Shown here: in pieces, positions 56,890 to 64,000 of the stretch | Position numbering within the stretch: the first letter of the stretch is position 1 | Layout of the letters: each line of letters begins with the position of its first letter | Assembly (NCBI GenBank): GCA_963696325.1 | Contig: CAVOJV010000056.1 | Span: 1-64,000, forward strand | Direction: 5' to 3' | Length of the DNA: 64,000 nucleotides | Source: CAVOJV01 sp963696325 | GTDB lineage: Bacteria; Pseudomonadota; Gammaproteobacteria; Competibacterales; Competibacteraceae | Position numbers and translations under genes: made by a program | Notes under the pieces: generated by a model | Databases searched by the model: none | What the model was told of the DNA's origin: nothing | What the model saw: the letters and a program-made list of their open reading frames with translations, nothing else

Positions 56890-57678
56890 TTATATAACGT
56901 CTGCAAACCCTTTACGGGTCCGCCTGAACCAATAACCGCCGAGGAGCGCTATGACAATCGAGAATGCCAAGATGGCAAAATAGGAATCCCAGGCTGGGAT
57001 CTGGCCGAATATCGCTACCTCGCGGGCTTGCTCGATGATCAAGGCCAGAGGATTCAACGCCAACCAAGGCCGCAGAAAATCAGGAAGGGTACTGAGCGGG
57101 TAGAAGACCGGACTGAGAAACATCAATAACTGCACGAGCGGTATAACGATTTGCTGAGTATCCCTAACATAGACCCCGAGCGAGGATAAAAACCAGCTCA
57201 TACCCAATCCCAGCAAAATCAGCGGACAGAAAATAATCGGCAGAAAAATGGATGTCCATTGGACACCTGCATAAAAAAAGATCTGCATCAAGAATATCAC
57301 GATAAACCCAATGCACAGATTTATAGCAGCGGAAGTCACCAGCACAACCGGAAGGAGTTCGAGCGGAAAGACCACATTCTTGACATAGCTTTGACGGCTT
57401 AAAATCAAACTTGGCGACCGGCTCATGCACTCCGCCACAAAGCCGTAGATTGTCATTCCAACAAACAAAATAATCGCGAACTGCGCGATGCTCTCGTTGC
57501 CGCCTTTACCCCAGCGACTTTGAAAAATAACCCCAAAAAAGAGCGTAAAGACTAATAACGACAGCAAAGGCAGAAAGAACGACCACAACAAGCCAAAATA
57601 GGACCCCTGATAGCGCTCATTGAAATCTCGGTTCAAAAGCTTCTTAAATAGCTGGCGATGCCGCCATATCTTATTCAT
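56890..57678 (-). CDS. wzm: Wzm-type ABC exporter permease, second copy
   Basis: The intact 262-residue ABC-2 permease has six membrane segments and the family marks RDFNERYQGSYFGLLWSFFL, SYVKNVVFPLELLPVV and RRTRKGFADVI. It shares order and many residues with the copy at 26217-27037 but is divergent. With the following Wzt it forms the second exporter. Confidence 0.94.
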   Translation of the reverse strand: MNKIWRHRQLFKKLLNRDFNERYQGSYFGLLWSFFLPLLSLLVFTLFFGVIFQSRWGKGGNESIAQFAIILFVGMTIYGFVAECMSRSPSLILSRQSYVKNVVFPLELLPVVLVTSAAINLCIGFIVIFLMQIFFYAGVQWTSIFLPIIFCPLILLGLGMSWFLSSLGVYVRDTQQIVIPLVQLLMFLSPVFYPLSTLPDFLRPWLALNPLALIIEQAREVAIFGQIPAWDSYFAILAFSIVIALLGGYWFRRTRKGFADVI

Positions 57679-57773
57679 AGAATACGGAAAAAATAGTCAA
57701 GGAAAGCGGCTCAATAGAGTTTCGCAAGCGGCAAGCCAACCCCGGCGGGAAAAGTTGTCAATCCGCATTGCGC

Positions 57774-60761
57774 TTAATGGCCGCGCCCTGGCCACCACCG
57801 GTGCCAGAAACGGCGGGATGACTTTTCAGGCTGTTTGCTGGCGGCCGCGCGCTGATCACCCACCCAGATCGCTTGCGGTGCTTGGCCCTTTTCATAACGT
57901 TCCCACATCATACGATAAGCCTGCTCCAGATGCCTGACAAACCGCTCCGTGTCAAACAGCGCGGCCTGCAAGCGATTAGCTGCAAGCCTGCTGCGCAGAC
58001 CGGCCAATGCTTTCGGGTGGGTTGCCAGATGGACTGCCTTGCGTTCGTACGCTTCAAGGGTCTCGGTGATCAATTCCGGCAACCCCACCGCCTGTAACAG
58101 GCTGGCTCCCACGCGACCGGCGAAGGTCTGGCCTCGGCAGGTCAAGACCGGTAACCCCGCCCACAGCGCATCGCTGGCAGTGGTATGAGCATTGTAAATC
58201 CGCGTGTCGAGGAATAAATCCGCCAAGCGGTGGCGCTCCAGATGGCGGTCCTTAGGCAGGCGTTGGGCGAATATGAGCCGTTCCCCAGTAACGCCATGCA
58301 TCTCGGCTTCTCTATGGAGGTTATCTTTTACCTCATCGTTGGTGGCGTATAACCACAGAATGCTCTCAGGCACCTTCTTGAGTATGCGCATCCAGACAGC
58401 GAACATGACCGGATCAAGCTTGTAGGCCTGGTTGAAACAGCAGAATACGAATCCCCTCTCAGGCAACCCCTGATCCGAACGGCTTATTCCGGTTTCGGCA
58501 ATCTCCTGCCAGTGATCATTCACCTGATAGCAATCGGGAAGGTAAACGGGCTGTTCCGAGAAAAACTGGGCGTTTTCGAGCGGTAACACGACCGGATCGG
58601 CAACGATGTAATGAATAAAATCCGCCCCCATGGTGCCCGGAAAGCCCAGGTAGTTCACCTGGACGGGCGCGGGTTGCAGGGCAAAAATCTCGGTACGTGC
58701 ATCCTTCGTATACGCCATCAGATCCACCAGTAGGTGGATGCCATCCTGATGAATGCGCCGTGCCGCCTGAGCATTGTTAAACTCGGTCAAGTCTACGAAG
58801 TGGTCGCAGTCCGCTTTGATCTGACGGTAGTAAACGCTGTTATCATCTTTAGAGAGCGCATAGCCGTGGATTTCAAAGCGCTGGCGGTCATGGAGTCTGA
58901 ACACGCTACGCATCAGGTGCGCCGTGGGGTGGTTGCAAAAATCCGCCGAGACATAACCGATCTTTAGCTTGTCTATCCGTTCGTTCACGTAAATGAACGA
59001 CTGTGAACGCTTTATTGCAGCCATGCCAGACTGGATACGTTCAGCTTGGCTACGCGCTACCGCCAACTGCAAGCTGGGCAGCAGCGGCAGGGACAAGGCC
59101 TGGAAGGAATCCAGGGGCACCTCTGCGCCCTCGGCAAGCGCGGTCTCCACCAATTCCCGAATAGTATGAATTGTAGTGAGATAATCGGCCCATTCACAAC
59201 GCGTCAGCCGGTCCCCGACATGACTGGTATAAATAGCCCTGGGATCGAGATTACTGGTTACAGAGTCCGCGGGTCTAAAATTAAAGGGGCCATTCTGATA
59301 ATTATCCCTGAATGCCACTTTATCCAGGCGTTCGGCATTCGCGAAAGCTTCCCGGGCCTCCGCGAAACGTTGCAGCCCAGCCAGCGCTCCCCCCAGGTTG
59401 GCATAGATTTGCCACTCCAGACCCTCACGTGACAACAAGCGATCGGAGACCTGCAACGCTTCCTGGAAGCGTCCCAAGGCAATCAACACGGTGGCTTTGG
59501 CCATTAACGCCTTAGTATGCGCAACATCCAAGGCTAATACCCGCTCTACAGCGGCTAATGCCTGGATGTTTCGGTTCAGCAACAACAATACCGACACTTG
59601 GCTGAGCAGCAAATCCTTATGATCGGGATAAAGCGTTAACCCCTGCTCCACACAGGCCAGGGCGTTGGCATTTTGCTGTAACCACAGAAACAGTTCAATC
59701 TTGATCAGAATCGCGCCAACTGCAGGAGGATCCTGCTTTAATAAGGGATCGAGCGCCAGCGACGTTTCTTCATAACGCCGCAGCGCCAACAGGGCACGCG
59801 CTCTGATCAATTGTATTTCGTCGGCAAACCGCTGCGTCTCCGGGATATGCTGAAGCTCAGCGAGCGCGTCCTCGTAGCGCTTCATACCCAACAGGGCCTG
59901 CAGTTTATTTTGCCAGCCGGTGAGACCCATTGGGTCTACCGTCAAAGCGGTTTCGGCGACCTGCAACGCTTCCTCGAAACGTTTTAATTCCTGCAACGCC
60001 TTGCTCTTGTTGAGCAGGGCTTTCAAATGTCGCGGATGGTGGACCAGTATCCGGTCCAGGGTTTCCAGAGCAGCGCCGGGGCGCTGCAAGCCGAGCAGGG
60101 CGGCGGCCCGGTTGAGCAGCGCGCTCAGGACATTGGGCTGGGCCGCCAAGGCTTCATCGGCCGATTGCAAGGCCTCGGCATGCCGGCCCAGCGCAGACAG
60201 GACGGAGCTGCGATTGATCAGCGCATTGGTATACCCGGGCCGCAACGCCAATGCCTGATCGAACGCCAACAGGGCGGATTGCTGCCGGCCCAGACCCAAC
60301 AGCGCCATGCCTCGGTTCATCTGCGCCGTCACCTGTCGGGCATCGATAGACAGCGCATGATCGGCCACCGCCAGGGCTTCCGCATGCCGGTTCAGCCGCA
60401 GCAGGGCAGTGCTCTTATTCAGCAGGGCTATTACCTGATCGGCATCCAGGGCAAGCACACTGTCAGCCAGGCGCACCGCTTCATCAAACTGGCCCAATTC
60501 AAGCAACGCGGCGGAACCGATGAGAAGGGCGCGCTGGTTGTTTACATCCAGTCCTAACGCCTGCTCTACGGCTTGCAGGCACGGGATAAACCGGTCCAGG
60601 CTGTACTGGGCATTCGCCAACTGCAGCCATGCCTGGAGCTGGTGGGGATCAAGCTGGCAGACCCGGGTGTACAGATGACAGGCCTGCTCAAACTCGTTCT
60701 GCTTGCATAACCGGTCTGCCTGCTCGAGTAGGCATTGAGGGCTTAACGGTTCAGAATTCAT
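57774..60761 (-). CDS. TPR-GT41 glycosyltransferase (O-GlcNAc-transferase-like)
   Basis: The 995-residue protein has about 14 TPR units in residues 1-500 and a GT41 catalytic domain in about 590-960: KIGYVSADFCNHPTAHLM, PAPVQVNYLGFPGTMGADFI, FCCFNQAYKLDP and LFLDTRIYNAHTTASDALWA. GT41 enzymes transfer GlcNAc or another sugar to serine/threonine in proteins. Next to a polysaccharide exporter it may glycosylate a surface protein or act on the glycan. It starts the leftward arm. Confidence 0.93.
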   Translation of the reverse strand: MNSEPLSPQCLLEQADRLCKQNEFEQACHLYTRVCQLDPHQLQAWLQLANAQYSLDRFIPCLQAVEQALGLDVNNQRALLIGSAALLELGQFDEAVRLADSVLALDADQVIALLNKSTALLRLNRHAEALAVADHALSIDARQVTAQMNRGMALLGLGRQQSALLAFDQALALRPGYTNALINRSSVLSALGRHAEALQSADEALAAQPNVLSALLNRAAALLGLQRPGAALETLDRILVHHPRHLKALLNKSKALQELKRFEEALQVAETALTVDPMGLTGWQNKLQALLGMKRYEDALAELQHIPETQRFADEIQLIRARALLALRRYEETSLALDPLLKQDPPAVGAILIKIELFLWLQQNANALACVEQGLTLYPDHKDLLLSQVSVLLLLNRNIQALAAVERVLALDVAHTKALMAKATVLIALGRFQEALQVSDRLLSREGLEWQIYANLGGALAGLQRFAEAREAFANAERLDKVAFRDNYQNGPFNFRPADSVTSNLDPRAIYTSHVGDRLTRCEWADYLTTIHTIRELVETALAEGAEVPLDSFQALSLPLLPSLQLAVARSQAERIQSGMAAIKRSQSFIYVNERIDKLKIGYVSADFCNHPTAHLMRSVFRLHDRQRFEIHGYALSKDDNSVYYRQIKADCDHFVDLTEFNNAQAARRIHQDGIHLLVDLMAYTKDARTEIFALQPAPVQVNYLGFPGTMGADFIHYIVADPVVLPLENAQFFSEQPVYLPDCYQVNDHWQEIAETGISRSDQGLPERGFVFCCFNQAYKLDPVMFAVWMRILKKVPESILWLYATNDEVKDNLHREAEMHGVTGERLIFAQRLPKDRHLERHRLADLFLDTRIYNAHTTASDALWAGLPVLTCRGQTFAGRVGASLLQAVGLPELITETLEAYERKAVHLATHPKALAGLRSRLAANRLQAALFDTERFVRHLEQAYRMMWERYEKGQAPQAIWVGDQRAAASKQPEKSSRRFWHRWWPGRGH

Positions 60762-60832
60762 AAGACAAAGGTAAAAAGCGCACAGCGCTGCGTGGCAAAC
60801 AAGCTCAGCCGCGCAATAGGCCAGATCGATAC

Positions 60833-61231
60833 CTATTGCTTGGTGTCATGGTACCACTGGCCATCGATGAGGACCCAGGCATCCTCCAGGTTTTGTTTCC
60901 ACCAACCCATGGTACCTACCATGACATCCCCGTTAACCCGCACGGTAGCCCGCTCACCGTCCACGGTGATCTCTTCGATCTTCACGTTCCTGACGGGGAG
61001 TCCGCTGACCACTCCGGCCTTATCCGGTGTCAGCCACCCGCCAGGCCGCGCAGCGGATTCCATCTCATACAGCGTTCTGGTATCTCGGGACTGCCTGGCC
61101 GCCCAGTACTTGGTGACGCGCTGCTCTAGCGCCGCCTTAACATCTTGCTGACCTTCCGCGGCGAAAACGTTAAGCGTCAACAGCCCTAGGATCAGGAATA
61201 ATACACGACTGATAGTTTGGATGTTCAACAT
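60833..61231 (-). CDS. Small secreted protein, NTF2-like
   Basis: The product of 132 residues has a signal peptide (MLNIQTISRVLFLILGLLTL then NVFAAEG) and a domain of about 100 residues with KYWAARQSRDTRTLYEMES and EDAWVLIDGQWYH, resembling SnoaL/NTF2-like ligand or assembly domains. ATG 61231 is chosen for its signal peptide; the frame is open to 61300. It lies at the end of a small operon with the isomerase gene. Confidence 0.72.
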   Translation of the reverse strand: MLNIQTISRVLFLILGLLTLNVFAAEGQQDVKAALEQRVTKYWAARQSRDTRTLYEMESAARPGGWLTPDKAGVVSGLPVRNVKIEEITVDGERATVRVNGDVMVGTMGWWKQNLEDAWVLIDGQWYHDTKQ

Positions 61232-61296
61232 GGGCGTTCGCCTTGTGATTGAGCACGGGTTAATTGAAGTGAACAAACTCCCGACCCATTTAAAAC

Positions 61297-62295
61297 TCAA
61301 GGTATGGCGCTCTTGAGATCTGACATTTCCACGCTGACACCAACCTCCTTGGCCAGCTTCCAGGCATACGCCTCGCGGGCCTTGACATGAGCTTCCTGGC
61401 GCATCCTGGCGAGTGCGTTATCACGGACGTTGGCATATGGCGTTATCAGAGCATCCCGCTTGTCTTTCAGCAAAATAATCTCGTACCCGGCCGGCGATTC
61501 CAGCACATCGGTAAACTGCCCCACTTGCAGCCCGGCCACGGCGTTGTCTAGCCAGGGGTCCTGCTTGAGCGGCAGAAACCCCAGGTCACCATCAGCCACC
61601 TTCGCTTGAGGATTCTCGGTGAGCGTTTTAGCCAGTTCCGTAAAGGATTCTCCCGCGCGCAGGCGTCTCAGGACAGCTTCGGCCCGTGCCTTGACCGCGG
61701 TGCGGTCCTCGGGGCTCGCATTGGCGGACACCCGCAACTGGATCTGGCTGACCCTCACCGTGGCCGGAATCCCGAATAGTTCCTGATGATCCAGATAATA
61801 TTGGTGAATATGTTCCTCGGTGGGCACAGCGTTCGCCTCTGGGAAGTGGCGGGCGGTCAGCGTTTTGTAGGCCTGCACATAGTCCTGTTGTTTGAGCGGC
61901 CGATCGCTAGGCAGTAATCCTTCCCTGCGCATACCCTCTTCGATCAAGCGGTCGATGATCATCTCGCGAAGCACCTCCGCCCGACCGTTGTCGGTAGTCG
62001 CCACCTTGGCAACTACACTCGTATCCTTGGAGATATATTGCATGAAATCGTCGACGGTAATTTTACGGTCGCCAACGCGGGCCATGATGACTTCTTTTCG
62101 AGGCTGCTGTACCGCACCCATCTCCATTGACGGAGCAGCCGCAGTCTGTTTGGTCGTATGTTCATCAGATCGTTTCACGGCACCTTCCGCAGCGGGGGCA
62201 ACCGTTTGTTCAGCCAGCGGGGCCGTCTGAAACAGCCCCAGCAGGCATCCCGCTGCGGCTGTTAATTCTAAAATCTTCAGCAATTTTCTGAGCAT
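61297..62295 (-). CDS. PpiC/SurA-type peptidyl-prolyl isomerase
   Basis: The 332-residue protein has an N-terminal export signal, a SurA-like helical part (RKITVDDFMQYI), and a parvulin domain (about 185-280) with VRVSQIQLRVSA, GDLGFLPLKQDPW and YEIILLKDKRD. It should act on envelope proteins in the periplasm. Similar proteins occur in exopolysaccharide clusters (EpsD type). It starts 35 bases from the FG-GAP gene. Confidence 0.88.
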   Translation of the reverse strand: MLRKLLKILELTAAAGCLLGLFQTAPLAEQTVAPAAEGAVKRSDEHTTKQTAAAPSMEMGAVQQPRKEVIMARVGDRKITVDDFMQYISKDTSVVAKVATTDNGRAEVLREMIIDRLIEEGMRREGLLPSDRPLKQQDYVQAYKTLTARHFPEANAVPTEEHIHQYYLDHQELFGIPATVRVSQIQLRVSANASPEDRTAVKARAEAVLRRLRAGESFTELAKTLTENPQAKVADGDLGFLPLKQDPWLDNAVAGLQVGQFTDVLESPAGYEIILLKDKRDALITPYANVRDNALARMRQEAHVKAREAYAWKLAKEVGVSVEMSDLKSAIP

Positions 62296-62330
62296 ATATA
62301 CCTTAACCAGCGAGGCTTCTATCGACTATT

Positions 62331-63491
62331 TCAGCTATTAGTATCCGTGAACTTTGGAAAAGCATCCCACAGCGGACCATAAATCGCAAAGGAAGGGGCA
62401 GCACCTTGGCTGGCCACTACCGCATCCAGCCAACCATCACCGTCAACATCCCTCAACTCCACCCCGTTAGGCCAACCGTTCAGCGGCAACGTGATGTTCT
62501 CAAAACTGCCCGGTGTATCCTTGAGCTCCCGGTAAAGCACCAGTGCTTTTATTCCACCGGCCAGCAGATAACGCGTGCCGTCCTTATCTTGCCCCGTGGT
62601 CATAGCATGTATGCCCGGCTTTACCGGGTAAGGAATGGCTTTGCCTTCGGTAAAATTACCGTTGCCGTCATTGATAAGGACTGCAATCTCCGGCCGTATC
62701 GACATCGGCACCAGGAGATCCAGCGTGCCATCGCGGTCGATATCGAAGGGAATGACATGCCGCGGCCAACCCGTCTGGAAAGACCACAGTTTGCGGGACA
62801 CGGCTTCCTTATCCGGTCCCGGGTATTCTACCACCCATATTGTATTACTCTGAAACGCCGTGAGTAAGAGTGCCGGGACGCCATCTCCCTTCAAATCCCC
62901 CAAGCGGACATGCCCTAATCCTCCTGCACCGAGAGGCAAGGAAAGCATGGACTTCGCCTCAGCCTTCTCCGCATCGAAATCGCGCAACAAGGTCAAGCTG
63001 TTACCAGAATAGGGAACCACTGCTAGACTCGTGCCCCAACCCGGCCAGCCAAAGACAGTGCTCGTCCGGGGTCCTGGCTGTGGGTGTTCGGCGACCAACT
63101 CCAACTGGCTATCTGGCCGCGCCGCGACCACCTTAAGACGGCCGTCTCCTTCCGCATTGATCAGATAACGTTTCGGGGCGCCCGGTAAGGCAATCATGTC
63201 GTTAGGATGAAAACCGGCTATGGCCTGTTCAGGGATCACTTCGAAACGGCGCGGCGACACCTGCCTATAGATTTCGACGAAATTACCCCCATGTGAGGTA
63301 AACGCCAGATCAGTCAACCCATCGCCGGTCAAGTCGTCTAGTAGCACATGGATCGCCCCTTTGTGTTGCACAGGAAACAGGGAATAGGAGGAATCCAGCT
63401 TTTCCTGGGATTCGGCGACGGCAACACTCGTGGCGTCCGCAACCATCAACCATAGAGCTATCGCTATTGTTGATCTATTCATCATGGCCAA
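62331..63491 (-). CDS. FG-GAP/VCBS repeat protein
   Basis: The 386-residue protein has a signal peptide and repeats carrying calcium-type motifs: DLTGDGLTDLAF, DLKGDGVPALLLTA, DIDRDGTLDLLVP and DVDGDGWLDAVVAS. This is the beta-propeller FG-GAP family. It is secreted and probably surface-located. It is transcribed with the PpiC and NTF2-like genes. Confidence 0.9.
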   Translation of the reverse strand: MAMMNRSTIAIALWLMVADATSVAVAESQEKLDSSYSLFPVQHKGAIHVLLDDLTGDGLTDLAFTSHGGNFVEIYRQVSPRRFEVIPEQAIAGFHPNDMIALPGAPKRYLINAEGDGRLKVVAARPDSQLELVAEHPQPGPRTSTVFGWPGWGTSLAVVPYSGNSLTLLRDFDAEKAEAKSMLSLPLGAGGLGHVRLGDLKGDGVPALLLTAFQSNTIWVVEYPGPDKEAVSRKLWSFQTGWPRHVIPFDIDRDGTLDLLVPMSIRPEIAVLINDGNGNFTEGKAIPYPVKPGIHAMTTGQDKDGTRYLLAGGIKALVLYRELKDTPGSFENITLPLNGWPNGVELRDVDGDGWLDAVVASQGAAPSFAIYGPLWDAFPKFTDTNS

Positions 63492-63504
63492 TATTCAACT
63501 CAGA

Positions 63505-63537
63505 CAAAAAAGACGGCGCATCGAAATGCGCCGTCTT
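63505..63537 (-). terminator. Rho-independent terminator
   Basis: AAGACGGCGCAT (63510-63521) pairs perfectly with ATGCGCCGTCTT (63526-63537) around CGAA. On the minus strand six T follow (63505-63510). It terminates the minus-strand gene that ends at 63594, and it separates that gene from the FG-GAP gene. Confidence 0.92.
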
Positions 63538-63593
63538 ACTTAGCAACAACTCGAAAGGGTTACACTAAACTAACCGTGTCGGTTACTATCCAA

Positions 63594-64000
63594 TCAGGGC
63601 GCTGGGGCGGGTTCTGCTGGGACACCACCACTAACCCCGCGTTCATGAGCCATCTCGGTTTGTACCTGAACGCCCGACCCCGATGCACCGATACCGACCA
63701 AGCTAAAGGCCACCCCAGCACGTCTACTACCCGCACCAAATTCGCCTACACTTGCACCCGCGCCATCCTGAATCGAGAAAATCACAAAACCCGAATCGAC
63801 GGCAGGGCTCGTCTGCGCAGCATCAGGAATAACGTGGGGAGCCCCGAAAGCGCTGGTAGCAGCGGGGTTGTTAGTCGTAACGCCGGCCAGATTCGGGTCG
63901 GTAAGAGAATTTATGACAGTCAGCTCATTCGACAAGTCGATAGTCGACGATACGAATGCCTCATCGGCATCATAAACCAAGACGCCGACGGCCCCACGAC
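63594..64000 (-). CDS. Unknown Ala/Gly-rich protein, partial
   Basis: The frame is open to the window edge, so only the C-terminal part is present. The sequence is rich in alanine, glycine, serine and threonine (AGVTTNNPAATSAFGAPHVI, FSLVGIGASGSGVQVQTEM), without cysteine, and ends in PAEPAPAP. It looks secreted or surface-exposed, but I recognise no family. A perfect terminator follows about 60 bases downstream. Confidence 0.65.
   Translation of the reverse strand, partial: RGAVGVLVYDADEAFVSSTIDLSNELTVINSLTDPNLAGVTTNNPAATSAFGAPHVIPDAAQTSPAVDSGFVIFSIQDGAGASVGEFGAGSRRAGVAFSLVGIGASGSGVQVQTEMAHERGVSGGVPAEPAPAP

Noticed and set aside
1..64000. tRNA, rRNA or riboswitch genes
   Set aside because: I scanned the intergenic gaps and found no cloverleaf, rRNA or riboswitch pattern. 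A covariance search would be needed to exclude short RNAs.

Overview
The window reads as bacterial chromosome or metagenome-contig sequence with two parts of different character. The left part (about 1-17.33 kb) is packed with signal transduction: a multi-PAS hybrid histidine kinase, a GAF-PAS-SpoIIE phosphatase, a membrane-anchored kinase with six PAS domains and a GAF domain, a CxxCH-bearing Tll0287-like sensor kinase divergent from a NarL/FixJ regulator, a stand-alone receiver, and the AAA+ and Fis-type parts of a sigma-54 activator. A KhpA-type KH protein and this style of signalling suggest a deltaproteobacterial, Nitrospirota or NC10-like source. The right part (about 17.34-64 kb) looks gammaproteobacterial: an alpha/beta hydrolase, an XpaC/TelA pair, an RRM protein, an XenA-like old yellow enzyme and a large surface-polysaccharide locus. 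The two parts meet inside one open reading frame at about 17.33 kb, where the hydrolase runs into the sigma-54 AAA+ domain. A rearrangement or an assembly chimera must be considered.

The polysaccharide locus (about 25.3-60.8 kb) has two arms transcribed towards each other, each with its own Wzm/Wzt-type ABC exporter. The rightward arm (25.3-43.5 kb) holds a GT2 enzyme, Wzm, Wzt, two small sulfotransferases, an IS200-like insertion, a third sulfotransferase with a 21-residue tandem repeat, GT2 and GT4 enzymes, FkbM- and TylF-like methyltransferases, a decayed stretch with gmd and sulfotransferase remnants, intact gmd and fcl (GDP-L-fucose synthesis), further GT2s, a DUF2304 protein and a GT4. 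The leftward arm (60.8-43.4 kb) holds a TPR-GT41 glycosyltransferase, a second Wzm/Wzt pair, a GT2-GT2-methyltransferase protein, a tandem GT2, a coiled-coil methyltransferase, two GT2s and two multi-pass membrane proteins. Together they suggest export of a fucose-containing, probably sulfated and methylated, O-antigen-like glycan. That product is an inference. Right of the locus lie a small secreted protein, a PpiC-type isomerase, an FG-GAP protein and the end of an unknown alanine/glycine-rich protein, all on the minus strand.

Single-base frameshifts split many otherwise well-conserved genes on both strands, several at homopolymer runs (G11 in the first wzm, C7 in the TylF-like gene, A7 in a glycosyltransferase). 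They may be sequencing errors, slippage-driven phase variation or true decay, and the sequence alone cannot decide. Clearly decayed relics are also present: an aldo/keto reductase, a VWA-like fragment, an IS481-family transposase, an IS200-family transposase, a gmd fragment, a sulfotransferase, a methyltransferase and a possible group II intron domain V. I saw no rRNA, tRNA or CRISPR array.
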